64,000 bases of DNA from Actinoplanes solisilvae (GTDB taxonomy: Bacteria; Actinomycetota; Actinomycetes; Mycobacteriales; Micromonosporaceae), in assembly GCF_003999975.1 (NCBI RefSeq), contig NZ_RJAC01000019.1, positions 62,001 to 126,000 on the forward strand. The letters are read 5' to 3'. Of this stretch, positions 26,114-34,132 are shown in pieces (the stretch's first letter is position 1; each line of letters opens with the position of its first letter). The notes below the pieces were generated by a model that was given only the letters and a program-made list of their open reading frames with translations, was not told the origin of the DNA and searched no databases. Both the position numbers and the translations under genes were made by a program.

Positions 26114-27711
26114 GCGACAACCCGCGCCGCCGCTCGGACGCCAACCCCGCCTCGTCGTCCGGCGACGCGGCGGCCAAGCGGCGCTCTTCGTCCACCCGTT
26201 CTTCTGGGACCGGTTCGGCCTCGTCGTCGCGCTCCTCGACCCGTTCTTCGGGGTCCGCTGCGGCTTCGTCGGCTCGTTCCTCGGGGTCGGGTGCGGCTTC
26301 GTCGTCGCGTTCCTCGTCGGCTCGTTCTTCCGGATCGGGAACGGCTTCGTCGTCGCGTTCCTCCTCGGTCCGCGCTTCGAGATCCGGCTCCTCCTCGCCG
26401 GCCGGCGCGGGATCCTCCAGCCGTGGCTCTTCCCCCTCGGCCACCTCTTCCTCGGCCGCCTCTTCCTCCGCCGGCGGTGAGCGGCGGCTGACGGCGGGCG
26501 AGCGGAACGAGCTGCGGCGTCAGGAACGCCGGGCCGCGCGCCGGGCCGAGAACGCGTCGGGCGGGCGGCAGAACACCCGCGGGTCCGGCGTTCCGCCGGG
26601 CGAGCGGCGTACCCCGCGTGGAACGGAAAGCGGCCCGCGCGGTGCCGTCGCCTCGCCCGCGGATTCGCCGCGTGTGCGTAAGCCTCGTACCCGGAGCGCG
26701 GCCGCCAAGGCTGCCACGGTCGAGACGCCGGATTCCGGTGAGGTCGACTCAACCCGTGCGCCGAAAGCTCTGAGTGAGCACAAAGCGCGCACTCACCGTC
26801 ACCGTGAAGCGTCACGAGTGAAGGTCGACGACGATGTGTATCGGGCCGGTTTCGCGTGTTTCGTCGGGCGGCCGAACGCCGGCAAGAGCACGCTGACGAA
26901 CGCGATCATCGGGCAGAAGATCGCGATCACGTCGAACAAGCCGCAGACGACGCGACACGTCATCCGGGGCATCCTGCACGAGGAGAACGCCCAGCTCGTG
27001 CTGGTCGACACGCCCGGTCTGCACAGGCCGCGCACGTTGCTCGGCGAGCGGCTCAACGACCTGGTGCGCGAGGTGTGGAGCGAGGTCGACGTGATCGGCG
27101 TCTGCTTCCCGGCCGACGAGCCGGTGGGCCGGGGCGACCGGTTCATCTCATCGGAGCTGGCCGAGCTCAAGGCGACCGTGATCGCCGTCGTGACCAAGGT
27201 CGACCTCGTCGACCCGGCCACCCTGACCAAGCACCTGCTGGCCGTGAGCGAGCTGTACGACTTCGCCGAGATCGTGCCGGTCAGCGCCGTCTCCGGACAT
27301 CAGGTGCAGACCCTGGTCGACGTGCTGATCAAGCACCTGCCCGAGTCGCCGCAGCTCTACCCGGACGACGTGCTGACCGACGAGCCCGAGCAGGTGCTGA
27401 TCGCCGAGCTGATCCGCGAGGCCGCGCTCGAGGGCGTGCGCGACGAACTGCCGCACTCGATCGCGGTTCTGGTCGAGGAGATGATGGTCGAGAACGGCGT
27501 CACCAAGATTTACGCAGATCTTTACGTGGAGCGCGACAGCCAGAAGTCGATCGTGATCGGTTCGCGGGGCATCCGGCTCAAAGAGGTTGGTACGAAGGCC
27601 CGCGCGCAGATCGAAGAATTAATTGGCACCCGCGTGTATCTCGATCTTCATGTGCGGGTAGCCAAGGAGTGGCAACGTGACCCGCGTCAACTGCGCAAAC
27701 TCGGATTCTGA
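26110..27711 (+). CDS. era: GTPase Era with long Ser/Arg-rich N-terminal extension
   Basis: Era binds the 3' end of 16S rRNA during 30S assembly. The conserved part is complete: G1 G-R-P-N-A-G-K-S at 253-260, G3 D-T-P-G, G4 T-K-V-D, and a C-terminal KH domain with G-S-R-G-I-R-L-K-E-V-G. Normal Era has about 300 residues. Here 236 residues precede it. Roughly half of residues 14-122 are Ser in units such as S-S-G-S-G-A-A-S-S-S-R-S-S-S-A-R, followed by a basic, disordered stretch. The ATG at 26110 overlaps the upstream stop (ATGA). A GTG at 26818 would give a normal-length Era but has no clear ribosome site. The repeats use unusual TCT and TCC/TCG mixtures. Confidence 0.93.
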   Translation: MSDNPRRRSDANPASSSGDAAAKRRSSSTRSSGTGSASSSRSSTRSSGSAAASSARSSGSGAASSSRSSSARSSGSGTASSSRSSSVRASRSGSSSPAGAGSSSRGSSPSATSSSAASSSAGGERRLTAGERNELRRQERRAARRAENASGGRQNTRGSGVPPGERRTPRGTESGPRGAVASPADSPRVRKPRTRSAAAKAATVETPDSGEVDSTRAPKALSEHKARTHRHREASRVKVDDDVYRAGFACFVGRPNAGKSTLTNAIIGQKIAITSNKPQTTRHVIRGILHEENAQLVLVDTPGLHRPRTLLGERLNDLVREVWSEVDVIGVCFPADEPVGRGDRFISSELAELKATVIAVVTKVDLVDPATLTKHLLAVSELYDFAEIVPVSAVSGHQVQTLVDVLIKHLPESPQLYPDDVLTDEPEQVLIAELIREAALEGVRDELPHSIAVLVEEMMVENGVTKIYADLYVERDSQKSIVIGSRGIRLKEVGTKARAQIEELIGTRVYLDLHVRVAKEWQRDPRQLRKLGF

Positions 27712-27820
27712 TCTTTGCCATTGCCCACCCGCATAGGATCTAAACGTCCGGATATCTCGATTATGGGATAGTTCACGCGAGTTTGCGCCTCTAGCGCCGA
27801 GTTGGGTAACAACGAAGCCT

Positions 27821-28927
27821 ATGCGTAACCGTTACCTGGATCTGCTGCGCGCCGCCGCAACCGTCCGGGTTGTGGTCTATCACTCGACCGGCTGGGCGGC
27901 GCTCACCGTCGTCTTCCCGGCGATGTCGGTGATGTTCGCCCTGGCCGGCTCGATGATGGCCGCCTCGTTGGACCGCTACGGGCCGATCGCCGTCGAGCGT
28001 CGCCTGCACCGCCTGCTGCCGTCGTTGTGGGTGCTCGTCGCGGTCGCCGTCCCGGTCATGCTGCTCGGCGGCATGGCCTGGGACTGGAAGGTGCTGCTCT
28101 GGTTCTTCCCGGTCGAGGACCCGCCCGCCGAGGGCTTCTGGCTCGAGGGCCTGGCCGCGATGTGGTATTTGCGGGACTTCCTATGGTTCGTCCTGCTGTC
28201 GCCCTTGGCGCTGCCATTGTTCCGACGCTTCCCCCTGCCAACCCTCCTGCTCCCGTACGGGGCCCTGGTCGTCATCACCCTCTCCGGGGCAACCCCGCAC
28301 CTGGTCGTACGCGACCTCGCCCTCTACGGCGGCGCCTGGCTGCTCGGCTTCGCGCACCACGACGGCCTGCTCAGCCGCGACGCGCTGGTCGGCCGGGGCG
28401 GGCGATTCGGTCGGGGCGGGCGGCCGACGCGGGCCGGCAAGCCCAGCGTCCTCGCCCGCTACCGCTGGTGGCTGGTCGGCGTGCTCGGCACGACCGGGGC
28501 CGTGTGGGCGCTGACCCATCCCGGCCCGCGCGGGCTCGACCTCAACGACATCCCGCTGGCCAACGCGCTCTGGTCGGCGGCGTTCATCCTGGTCGCCCTC
28601 GGCGTGGCCCCGCGGATCGCGGGCCGCCGCACGCTGACCGTGCTGAACTCGCGGGCGCTCACGATCTACCTGTGGCACGTGCCGCTGATCATCATGGTGG
28701 TGCGCGTGGCCGAGGCGACGGGTTTGCCCGTGCACGGCTGGGTCGGCATCACCTGGCGCCTGGCCGTCGTCTCGGTTCTGCTGGGCATCGTCGTCCTGCT
28801 CGTCGGCTGGGTCGAGGACCTCGCGGCCGGCCGTCGCCCGACCCTCGTACCCGGCGGCTCGCGGCGCACCGTTCCCGTCTCACCGGCCCCGGCCGGCGCC
28901 GTCGAACTGGCCCGCTCCGCGCCCTGA
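27821..28927 (+). CDS. Acyltransferase 3 family membrane protein
   Basis: A 368-residue protein with about ten hydrophobic helices. Acyltransferase-3 proteins transfer acyl groups to sugars or other cell-surface molecules. The N-terminus R-Y-L-D-L-L-R-A-A-A-T-V-R-V-V-V-Y-H carries the conserved Arg and the catalytic His of this family. The late segment L-N-S-R-A-L-T-I-Y-L-W-H-V-P-L is also typical. A Gly/Arg-rich loop (about 188-208) interrupts the middle. It is a single gene inserted between era and recO, and its acceptor is unknown. Confidence 0.85.
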   Translation: MRNRYLDLLRAAATVRVVVYHSTGWAALTVVFPAMSVMFALAGSMMAASLDRYGPIAVERRLHRLLPSLWVLVAVAVPVMLLGGMAWDWKVLLWFFPVEDPPAEGFWLEGLAAMWYLRDFLWFVLLSPLALPLFRRFPLPTLLLPYGALVVITLSGATPHLVVRDLALYGGAWLLGFAHHDGLLSRDALVGRGGRFGRGGRPTRAGKPSVLARYRWWLVGVLGTTGAVWALTHPGPRGLDLNDIPLANALWSAAFILVALGVAPRIAGRRTLTVLNSRALTIYLWHVPLIIMVVRVAEATGLPVHGWVGITWRLAVVSVLLGIVVLLVGWVEDLAAGRRPTLVPGGSRRTVPVSPAPAGAVELARSAP

Positions 28928-28931
28928 CCGG

Positions 28932-29693
28932 TCAGCGGGCTCGGACCAGCAATGGCTGGGAGACCTGGCCGATGCCGCCCTCGGCGTCGAACAGGTCGCC
29001 CGAGCTGAGGCCGAGCCCGTCCGCGCTCAGCGTCGTGCGGCAGGCCAGGTGCACCCACTCGCCGACGGCCGGCCGCAGCAGCGTGGTCGTCATCGTCGGC
29101 GGGATCGAGAGCCAGCGGTCCATCGGCAGCACCGCCGAGATCCCGTTCGCCGAGTCGGCCACGATCAGTGCCCTGTCCTGCCCCTCCAGCTCGTTCCCGT
29201 CGATCAGCGGCATTCGCACCCGGGTCCAGACGTGCGTCTCGCCGTCGGACACGCCGAGCTCGCCCTTGGTCGCCCGCCACTCGATCGCCTCGCCGTAACC
29301 CCATCTCTCGAAGTGTGGGAAGCCCCCGCTCCCGTCGCCCTCGGGCAGCGGGTCGGCGTGGTCGGCCGGGGTGTCCAGCGGCGGCTTCGGGCCGGGCGCG
29401 ATGTGCCAGGCGCGGGCGGTCACCGCGACCCGGCCGTCGATGACCATGCGCGCCTCGTTGAGCGTGGTGAGCCGCCCCGGCTTGATCGGCGAGACCTCGA
29501 CGCGGAAGTCGCGGCGCGGGATCGGGCCGAGGAAGTCGACCGAGATGCGGGCCAGGCGCAGCCCGTCGACCGCGAGCACCCGGCCGAGCAGCGCGGCGGG
29601 CGGCCCGCCGTGCTGCATCTCCGAGTCCCAGGGGCTCTCGGTCGAGCGGGTCGGCCGGAAGTGATCGTCACCGAGCGGCAGATAGAAGCTCAT
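28932..29693 (-). CDS. Acyl-CoA thioesterase family protein (TesB-like double hotdog)
   Basis: A 253-residue protein. The pattern S-P-W-D-S-E-M-Q-H-G-G-P-P-A-A-L-L-G-R near residues 20-38, then R-I-S-V-D-F-L-G-P-I-P, is characteristic of TesB-like thioesterases in actinobacteria. The second hotdog repeat covers about 130-250. It would hydrolyse an acyl-CoA. It is convergent with the acyltransferase gene, with stops four bases apart. Upstream is a 200-base gap that holds a short tandem repeat. Confidence 0.82.
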   Translation of the reverse strand: MSFYLPLGDDHFRPTRSTESPWDSEMQHGGPPAALLGRVLAVDGLRLARISVDFLGPIPRRDFRVEVSPIKPGRLTTLNEARMVIDGRVAVTARAWHIAPGPKPPLDTPADHADPLPEGDGSGGFPHFERWGYGEAIEWRATKGELGVSDGETHVWTRVRMPLIDGNELEGQDRALIVADSANGISAVLPMDRWLSIPPTMTTTLLRPAVGEWVHLACRTTLSADGLGLSSGDLFDAEGGIGQVSQPLLVRAR

Positions 29694-29762
29694 GCCCCGA
29701 TCATGCCGCCCCGAGCGTCACCCGCGGTGCACCGGTTCGCCGCGATTAGGCCGCCCGCCCGC

Positions 29763-29797
29763 ACGCCCGATCAACCCCGTACGCCCGATCAACCCCG
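29763..29797. repeat. Tandem duplication of a 17-base unit in a low-complexity gap
   Basis: ACGCCCGATCAACCCCG occurs at 29763-29779 and again at 29781-29797 (period 18). It is followed by irregular CCGCAGGCCACA-like repeats up to about 29890. The gap between the thioesterase start and the lipoprotein end (29694-29893) holds no gene I can support. Confidence 0.7.
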
Positions 29798-29893
29798 CAA
29801 CCACGCAGGCCACAGCCACACAGCCCCGCAGGCCACAGGCCCGCAGCCCTCACGGGCCGCGGTCCTGCAGCCCCCGCAGCCCCGCAGGCCCGG

Positions 29894-30685
29894 TCAGGCC
29901 GCCACGAGCGTCGCGTCTCCGCTGCCGGTGCGCAGGTTCAGTTCGTTCTTCGCGTTCGGGTCGCTGGTGATGCCCTGCACCTCGGTCTCGCCCGACCCGG
30001 CAACGGTGTTGATCTTGTAGCTGCCCGAGGGCACCCGAAGGTTCACGTTTCCGCTGGTCGTCTGGGCCGTCACCGAGGCCGGCGCGCTCAGTGCGGCGTC
30101 GATGTCGCCCGAGGTGACCTTGAGGTTCATCGCGCCGGCCACCTCGGTCGCGGTGATGTTGCCCGAGGTGGTCTGGATGTCGACCGTGCTCTTGGCATTC
30201 GTCACCCGCATGTCGCCCGAGGTCGCGCGCAGCTTCACCGGCCCGGTCGGCTCGGTGACGTCGATGTTGCCCGACGTCAGCTCGATGTCGGTGTCGGCGA
30301 CCGAGTCGAGCTGCACGTCACCCGACTTGAGCTCGCCCCGCACCTTCACCCCGGCCGGAGCAACGATCTCGTACGACACCGAGCAGTTGTGCCCGCAGTC
30401 GGTGTCGACCACCAGGGTGCTGCCCTCGACGCGGTAGGACTCGCCCGGGTCACCGGAACTGCGCTTGATGATCCGCTTGATGCTGGTCTCGGTGACCTTG
30501 TCGGTGCGGACGATCACGTCACCGGACTGGCCGTCGAACCGGATCTCGGTGATCTTGGCTTTCTCGGTGTCGTTGTAGGTCATGCGCGCCCCGAACACGC
30601 CGCCGCCGCATCCCGTCAGGGTGGTGGCCGCCGTTGCGGCGATGAGGGCGAAGACTCCGGCGCGCCGGGCGAGTGTCGTGGTCAT
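29894..30685 (-). CDS. DUF4097-type beta-strand repeat lipoprotein
   Basis: A 263-residue exported lipoprotein: basic start, hydrophobic stretch A-L-I-A-A-T-A-A-T-T, and lipobox L-T-G-C at about residues 20-23. The rest is a repeat of short strands, each containing S-G-D or S-G-N, spaced about 20 residues, as in DUF4097 adhesin-like beta-solenoid proteins. Two cysteines (D-C-G-H-N-C) may form a disulphide. The ATG at 30685 was chosen because it starts a standard lipoprotein signal; longer frames add no signal. Role unknown. It is divergent from recO across a region with a 9-base inverted repeat. Confidence 0.82.
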   Translation of the reverse strand: MTTTLARRAGVFALIAATAATTLTGCGGGVFGARMTYNDTEKAKITEIRFDGQSGDVIVRTDKVTETSIKRIIKRSSGDPGESYRVEGSTLVVDTDCGHNCSVSYEIVAPAGVKVRGELKSGDVQLDSVADTDIELTSGNIDVTEPTGPVKLRATSGDMRVTNAKSTVDIQTTSGNITATEVAGAMNLKVTSGDIDAALSAPASVTAQTTSGNVNLRVPSGSYKINTVAGSGETEVQGITSDPNAKNELNLRTGSGDATLVAA

Positions 30686-30751
30686 GGTGAAGACGCTATG
30701 ACCAGGGCGCGGGCGGACACCATCGGTCCTGTCACTGACCGTCCCCGGAGA

Positions 30752-30777
30752 TGACCCTGAGATCGGTGTCAGGGTCA
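30752..30777. promoter_or_regulatory. Inverted repeat in the lipoprotein/recO divergent region
   Basis: TGACCCTGA (30752-30760) and TCAGGGTCA (30769-30777) are perfect reverse complements with an 8-base spacer. The site lies 67 bases upstream of the lipoprotein start and 69 bases upstream of recO. It could be an operator for either gene. No regulator gene adjoins it. Confidence 0.5.
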
Positions 30778-30845
30778 CCCGTGCGGACCCCCACAACGAC
30801 CGTCCCCCGAGGGAGGAGCCTGTCGCACCCGAGGGGCAGAATGGC

Positions 30846-31616
30846 GTGGTGCCCGGATACCGCCGCCATCTCTACCGCGACGACGCGGTCGTCCTGCGCG
30901 TGCAAAAGCTGGGCGAGAGCGACCGCATCATCACGCTGCTGACCCGCCGCCACGGCCGCCTGCGCGCGGTCGCCCGCGGCGTGCGGCGCACCACGTCACG
31001 CTTCGGCGCCCGGCTCGAGCCGTTCGGCCACATCGACCTGCAGCTCGCCGGCTCGCCCGAGGGCGTCGGCAGCGCGCTCCACTCGGTGAGCCAGGTCGAG
31101 GCCGTCGCCCTCTACGGCAAACAGTTCCTCGGCGACTACCCGCGCTACACGGCCGCCAGCGCCATCGCCGAGACGGCCGAGCGGCTCACCCCGGTCGAGC
31201 GCGAGCCCTCGCTGCGCCTGTTCCAGCTCACCCTGGGCGCCCTCAAGGCTCTCTCCGTCGGCGAGCACGCGGGCGGCCTGGTCCTCGACGCCTATCTGCT
31301 GCGCGCCATGTCGGTGGCCGGCTGGGCACCGGCGGTCGCCGAGTGCGCCGTCTGCGGCACCGCGGGGCAGCACGCGGCCTTCTCGGTCCCGGCCGGCGGC
31401 GCGGTCTGCCCCGACTGCCGTCCGCCCGGCTCGGCCCACCCGAGCCCGGCGACGCTGGGCCTCATGAACGCTTTGACGGTCGGCGACTGGGCGACGGCCG
31501 ACGCGACCGAGCCGCCTGTGCGCCGCGAGTGCAGCGGCCTGGTCGCCGCCCATCTGCAATGGCACATGGAGCGGGCGCTGCGCTCGCTCCCGCTGGTTGA
31601 TCGACGGGAGGTGTGA
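30846..31616 (+). CDS. recO: DNA repair protein RecO
   Basis: RecO works with RecR and RecF to load RecA on gaps and anneals SSB-coated DNA. The 256-residue product has an N-terminal OB fold (Y-R-D-D-A-V-V-L-R-V-Q-K-L-G-E-S-D-R-I-I) and a helical domain. A four-cysteine zinc motif follows: C-A-V-C near residue 165 and C-P-D-C near residue 188. Two adjacent GTG codons (30846 and 30849) are both possible starts. In actinobacteria recO is normally followed directly by uppS. Here a Phd-like gene and a tnpB lie between them. Confidence 0.95.
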   Translation: MVPGYRRHLYRDDAVVLRVQKLGESDRIITLLTRRHGRLRAVARGVRRTTSRFGARLEPFGHIDLQLAGSPEGVGSALHSVSQVEAVALYGKQFLGDYPRYTAASAIAETAERLTPVEREPSLRLFQLTLGALKALSVGEHAGGLVLDAYLLRAMSVAGWAPAVAECAVCGTAGQHAAFSVPAGGAVCPDCRPPGSAHPSPATLGLMNALTVGDWATADATEPPVRRECSGLVAAHLQWHMERALRSLPLVDRREV

Positions 31617-31635
31617 CTAGTGGTTGTTTCCTTTT

Positions 31636-31674
31636 TTGAACCTGTCCGGGGCTGTTCGCTGCGGACGGGTTCAA
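31636..31674. terminator. Hairpin between recO and the convergent Phd-like gene
   Basis: A 13-base inverted repeat with one G-U wobble: TTGAACCTGTCCG at 31636-31648 and CGGACGGGTTCAA at 31662-31674. It begins 19 bases after the recO stop and runs into the stop codon of the convergent Phd-like gene, so it could terminate both. A run of six T precedes it on the plus strand, so the U-tract is on the wrong side for a classical terminator of recO. It could also mark the left boundary of the inserted element. Confidence 0.5.
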
Positions 31675-31859
31675 GGTGTGATCCGGCTTTCTCGCTCGGC
31701 TTTCTCAGCGATCGCCAGGGGGACGATGGCGGCGACTCGCCGGCTGCGGTTGGTCAGATAGGTGATCTGTCCGTGGACTGCGGCGGCGTTCACTACGTAG
31801 GCCAGTTGGGCGCGGGTGTCCGCAATGCTGAGTTCGTTCGAGTTCGTGTCGGTGCTCAT
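31671..31859 (-). CDS. Phd/YefM-like antitoxin without an adjacent toxin
   Basis: A 62-residue protein resembling the N-terminal DNA-binding part of Phd/YefM antitoxins: S-I-A-D-T-R-A-Q-L-A-Y-V-V-N-A-A, then I-T-Y-L-T-N-R-S-R-R-V-A-A-I-V-P-L-A-I. Full antitoxins (80-90 residues) have a C-terminal toxin-binding tail; here only a short A-E-K-A-E-R-E-S-R-I-T-P tail remains. No Doc, RelE or YoeB gene follows; the downstream neighbour is recO in the opposite direction. It is divergent from the tnpB at 31896, with 36 bases between. Those bases and the tnpB start contain TGTACG and TGTACA, the core known from YefM operators. It may act as a transcriptional regulator of tnpB. Confidence 0.72.
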   Translation of the reverse strand: MSTDTNSNELSIADTRAQLAYVVNAAAVHGQITYLTNRSRRVAAIVPLAIAEKAERESRITP

Positions 31860-31886
31860 GCATGTAACCTACCTCACCTGCCTTCC

Positions 31887-31905
31887 TGTACGCTCATGTA
31901 CATGA
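31887..31905. promoter_or_regulatory. YefM/Phd-type operator candidate covering the tnpB start
   Basis: TGTACG at 31887-31892 and TGTACA at 31897-31902, centres 10 bases apart. The second is the core of a perfect 12-base palindrome TCATGTACATGA at 31894-31905, which contains the tnpB ATG. The E. coli YefM antitoxin binds repeats with the core TGTACA. A dimer bound here would block tnpB and autoregulate the divergent Phd-like gene. Confidence 0.6.
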
Positions 31906-33310
31906 AGGTAACCAGGGTGGCGTACTCGCGCCGGCTCAACCCTGGCAAGTACGCCGCCTTAGTCGAGCAGGCCCGCCGTCTGGGCCGGGTCCGGTCGCAG
32001 GTGTGGCAGCGGTACGGCTCGGTAGCCGGGGCCGCGCTGTCGGACCGGCAGGTCCGCGATCGGTGGCTGACCGTCGGCACCCACCACCAGTTCGGGGTCC
32101 TCGCCAACGCGTGGAAAGAAACGGTCCGCGACGCGATGGCTGACATCGCCGCGCATCGCGAGGCCGCGATGATCGGGGTCAACAGGCCGTGCACCGCCGC
32201 GCCACCGAACAAGCCGAGCGTAAGCGCATGTTCACCGCGCTGAAGGCCGGCACCTGGCCGGCGGATCCTTTCCTGGCCCGGCAGATGCGTCGGCACTGGC
32301 GACGCGGCCACAACCGGACCACGAATCAGATCATTGTGCGGGCCGACCAGCACAACACCCGCGCCGACGACCGCGGTCGCTTGTGGCTGGCCGTACCGGG
32401 CCTGCAACGCCGCCAGCTGGTGAAAATCCCGCTGAACACCACGGTCGCCCCGACCGGCACGCTGCGGCTGATCCTGCGCGGCGGCAAAGTCGAGATCCAC
32501 TACCAGATCGACGCCGCCACCATGCCCAGCTCGCAGCGGCCCTGCGGTACCGCCACCCTCGGCGTGGACAAGGGCTACACCGAAGCCCTTACGGACTCCG
32601 ACGGCAACCACCACGGCGTAAACCTCGGCACGCTGCTGACCGCCGAGTCCGACCGGCTCAAGGAACGCAACCGCCACCGAGCGAAACTCCGCTCGGTCCA
32701 TAACTCCGCCGCCCTGCGCGGCGACCACGCCAAGGCCGACCGGATCAACCGCAACAACCTCGGCACCGTCAAACGCGACCGGCAGGCCGCCACGCATCAG
32801 GCCCGGGTCCGCTCCGAGATCTTCACCGCCGCTCACCGGGTAGTCGACAAGGCCGTCGTCGTGGTCGCCGAGGACCTCACCAAGACGTTCGCCGGGCGTA
32901 AACCGCTCGGCAGAAACATCAACCGTCGCCTCGCCGGGTGGACCAAAGGGGTCACCGCCGAGGCACTCAAGAACGTGTCGGAGCGCAGAGGTTCTGCGCT
33001 CGTCCACGTCAACGCCGCCTACACCTCACAAGCCTGTCACCAGTGCGGATCCCTCGGAAAACGCTCCGGCGACAGTCTTCACTGCACCATGTGCAGGGTC
33101 GTGTGGCAGGCAGACGTGAACGCCGCGATCAACGTCCTGCAACGACATGGTGATCCCGACATCACCCTGCACACCCCACACCACGTGGTGAAGCAGATCG
33201 TGCAAGAACGGACCGATCGCCGTCGGAGCAGACTGCCGCTCCCGGACTCCAGCCCACCGTGCAAACGGCGGGCGGAGAGCGAACCATCCGAATGCCTCAC
33301 CCTGCTCTGA
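31896..33310 (+). pseudogene. tnpB: RNA-guided nuclease TnpB, broken by a single-base frameshift
   Basis: Two overlapping frames together make one TnpB of about 470 residues. The first starts at ATG 31896 (M-Y-M-K-V-T-R-V-A-Y-S) and is read to about 32183. The second continues from there as Q-A-V-H-R-R-A-T-E-Q to the stop at 33310. Loss of one base near 32183 explains the break. The C-terminal part retains the RuvC residues: Asp in G-V-D-K-G-Y-T, Glu in V-V-V-A-E-D-L-T, and Asp in Q-A-D-V-N-A-A. It also keeps the zinc finger (C-H-Q-C and C-T-M-C). There is no tnpA. It lies between recO and uppS, with uppS starting six bases later. A sequencing error is possible. Confidence 0.85.
33252..33273 (+). 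ncRNA. Possible omega-RNA scaffold hairpin at the 3' end of the broken tnpB
   Basis: GCCCACCGT-GCAA-ACGGCGGGC forms a stem with one A-C mismatch and a GCAA tetraloop inside the tnpB 3' end. TnpB guide RNAs (omega-RNAs) are made from this part of the gene. The second tnpB of the window has a similar GCAA hairpin at 62014-62033. This is a candidate only, since no transcript boundary can be read. Confidence 0.35.
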
Positions 33311-33316
33311 GCAGAT

Positions 33317-34132
33317 GTGAGCAACAAACAGGAAGCAGAACAACAACCCATGACGCCGCGTCCACCCACTCCGCACATCTCCGGCGCCACGCCGCCCGAA
33401 CTGCCCAAGGCGGCGATCCCGCAGCACGTGGCGATCGTGATGGACGGCAACGGTCGCTGGGCCAAGGAGCGCGGCCTGTCCCGCACCAAGGGTCACGAGC
33501 AGGGCGAACACTCGCTGTTCGACACCATCGAGGGCGCCATCGAGCTCGGCATCCCGTACCTCTCGGTCTACGCCTTCTCCACCGAGAACTGGAAGCGTTC
33601 CCCCGAAGAGGTGCGCTTCCTCATGGGCTTCAACCGCGACGTCATCCGCCGCCGCCGCGACGAGCTCGTCGACCTGGGCGTGCGCGTCGTCTGGTCGGGC
33701 CGCGCCGGCCGGTTGTGGAAGAGCGTCATCTCCGAGCTGCAGACGGCCGAAGAGATGTCGAAGAACAACAAGACGCTCACCCTGCAGTTCTGCGTCAACT
33801 ACGGCGGCCAGGCCGAGATCGCCGACGCCGCCGCCGCGATCGCCCGCGACGTGGCCGCCGGCAAGCTGAAGGCCGACAAGGTCACCGAGAAGACGATCGA
33901 GAAATACCTTTACCACCCCGAGGTTCCCGCGGTCGACCTGTTCCTGCGGCCCTCCGGCGAGCAACGTACGTCGAACTTCCTGCTCTGGCAGTCGGCGTAC
34001 GCCGAAATGGTCTTCCTCGACACCCTCTGGCCCGACTTCGACCGTCGCCACCTGTGGTATGCGTGCGAGCTGTTCGCCAGCCGCGACCGTCGCTTCGGCG
34101 GTGCCGTCCCCAACCCCGTCAGCCCGACCTGA
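33317..34132 (+). CDS. uppS: Isoprenyl transferase (undecaprenyl diphosphate synthase-type)
   Basis: Cis-prenyltransferase that builds the long isoprenoid diphosphate carrier for peptidoglycan. The 271-residue product has [11 protein letters not shown] near residue 40 (catalytic Asp), Y-A-F-S-T-E-N-W, and the C-terminal [15 protein letters not shown] motif. The GTG at 33317 gives an N-terminus [11 protein letters not shown]; an in-frame ATG at 33350 would remove these 11 residues. The first bases are AT-richer than the rest and abut the tnpB remnant, so this stretch may derive from the inserted element. The stop overlaps the next ATG by one base. Confidence 0.95.
   Translation: MSNKQEAEQQPMTPRPPTPHISGATPPELPKAAIPQHVAIVMDGNGRWAKERGLSRTKGHEQGEHSLFDTIEGAIELGIPYLSVYAFSTENWKRSPEEVRFLMGFNRDVIRRRRDELVDLGVRVVWSGRAGRLWKSVISELQTAEEMSKNNKTLTLQFCVNYGGQAEIADAAAAIARDVAAGKLKADKVTEKTIEKYLYHPEVPAVDLFLRPSGEQRTSNFLLWQSAYAEMVFLDTLWPDFDRRHLWYACELFASRDRRFGGAVPNPVSPT

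Noticed and set aside
26152-26484. Serine-rich repeats in era as a noncoding tandem repeat or CRISPR-like array
   Set aside because: The units vary in length and keep the reading frame; there are no constant repeats with unique spacers.
31636-31674. Classical rho-independent terminator for recO
   Set aside because: The hairpin is strong, but the T-run is on its 5' side for plus-strand transcripts and gives A for minus-strand ones. I kept it only as a likely hairpin terminator or element edge.
32170-32200. Programmed -1 frameshifting in the recO-uppS tnpB
   Set aside because: No slippery heptamer at the shift point (GTCAACAGG), and TnpB families are not known to use it; a one-base loss is simpler.
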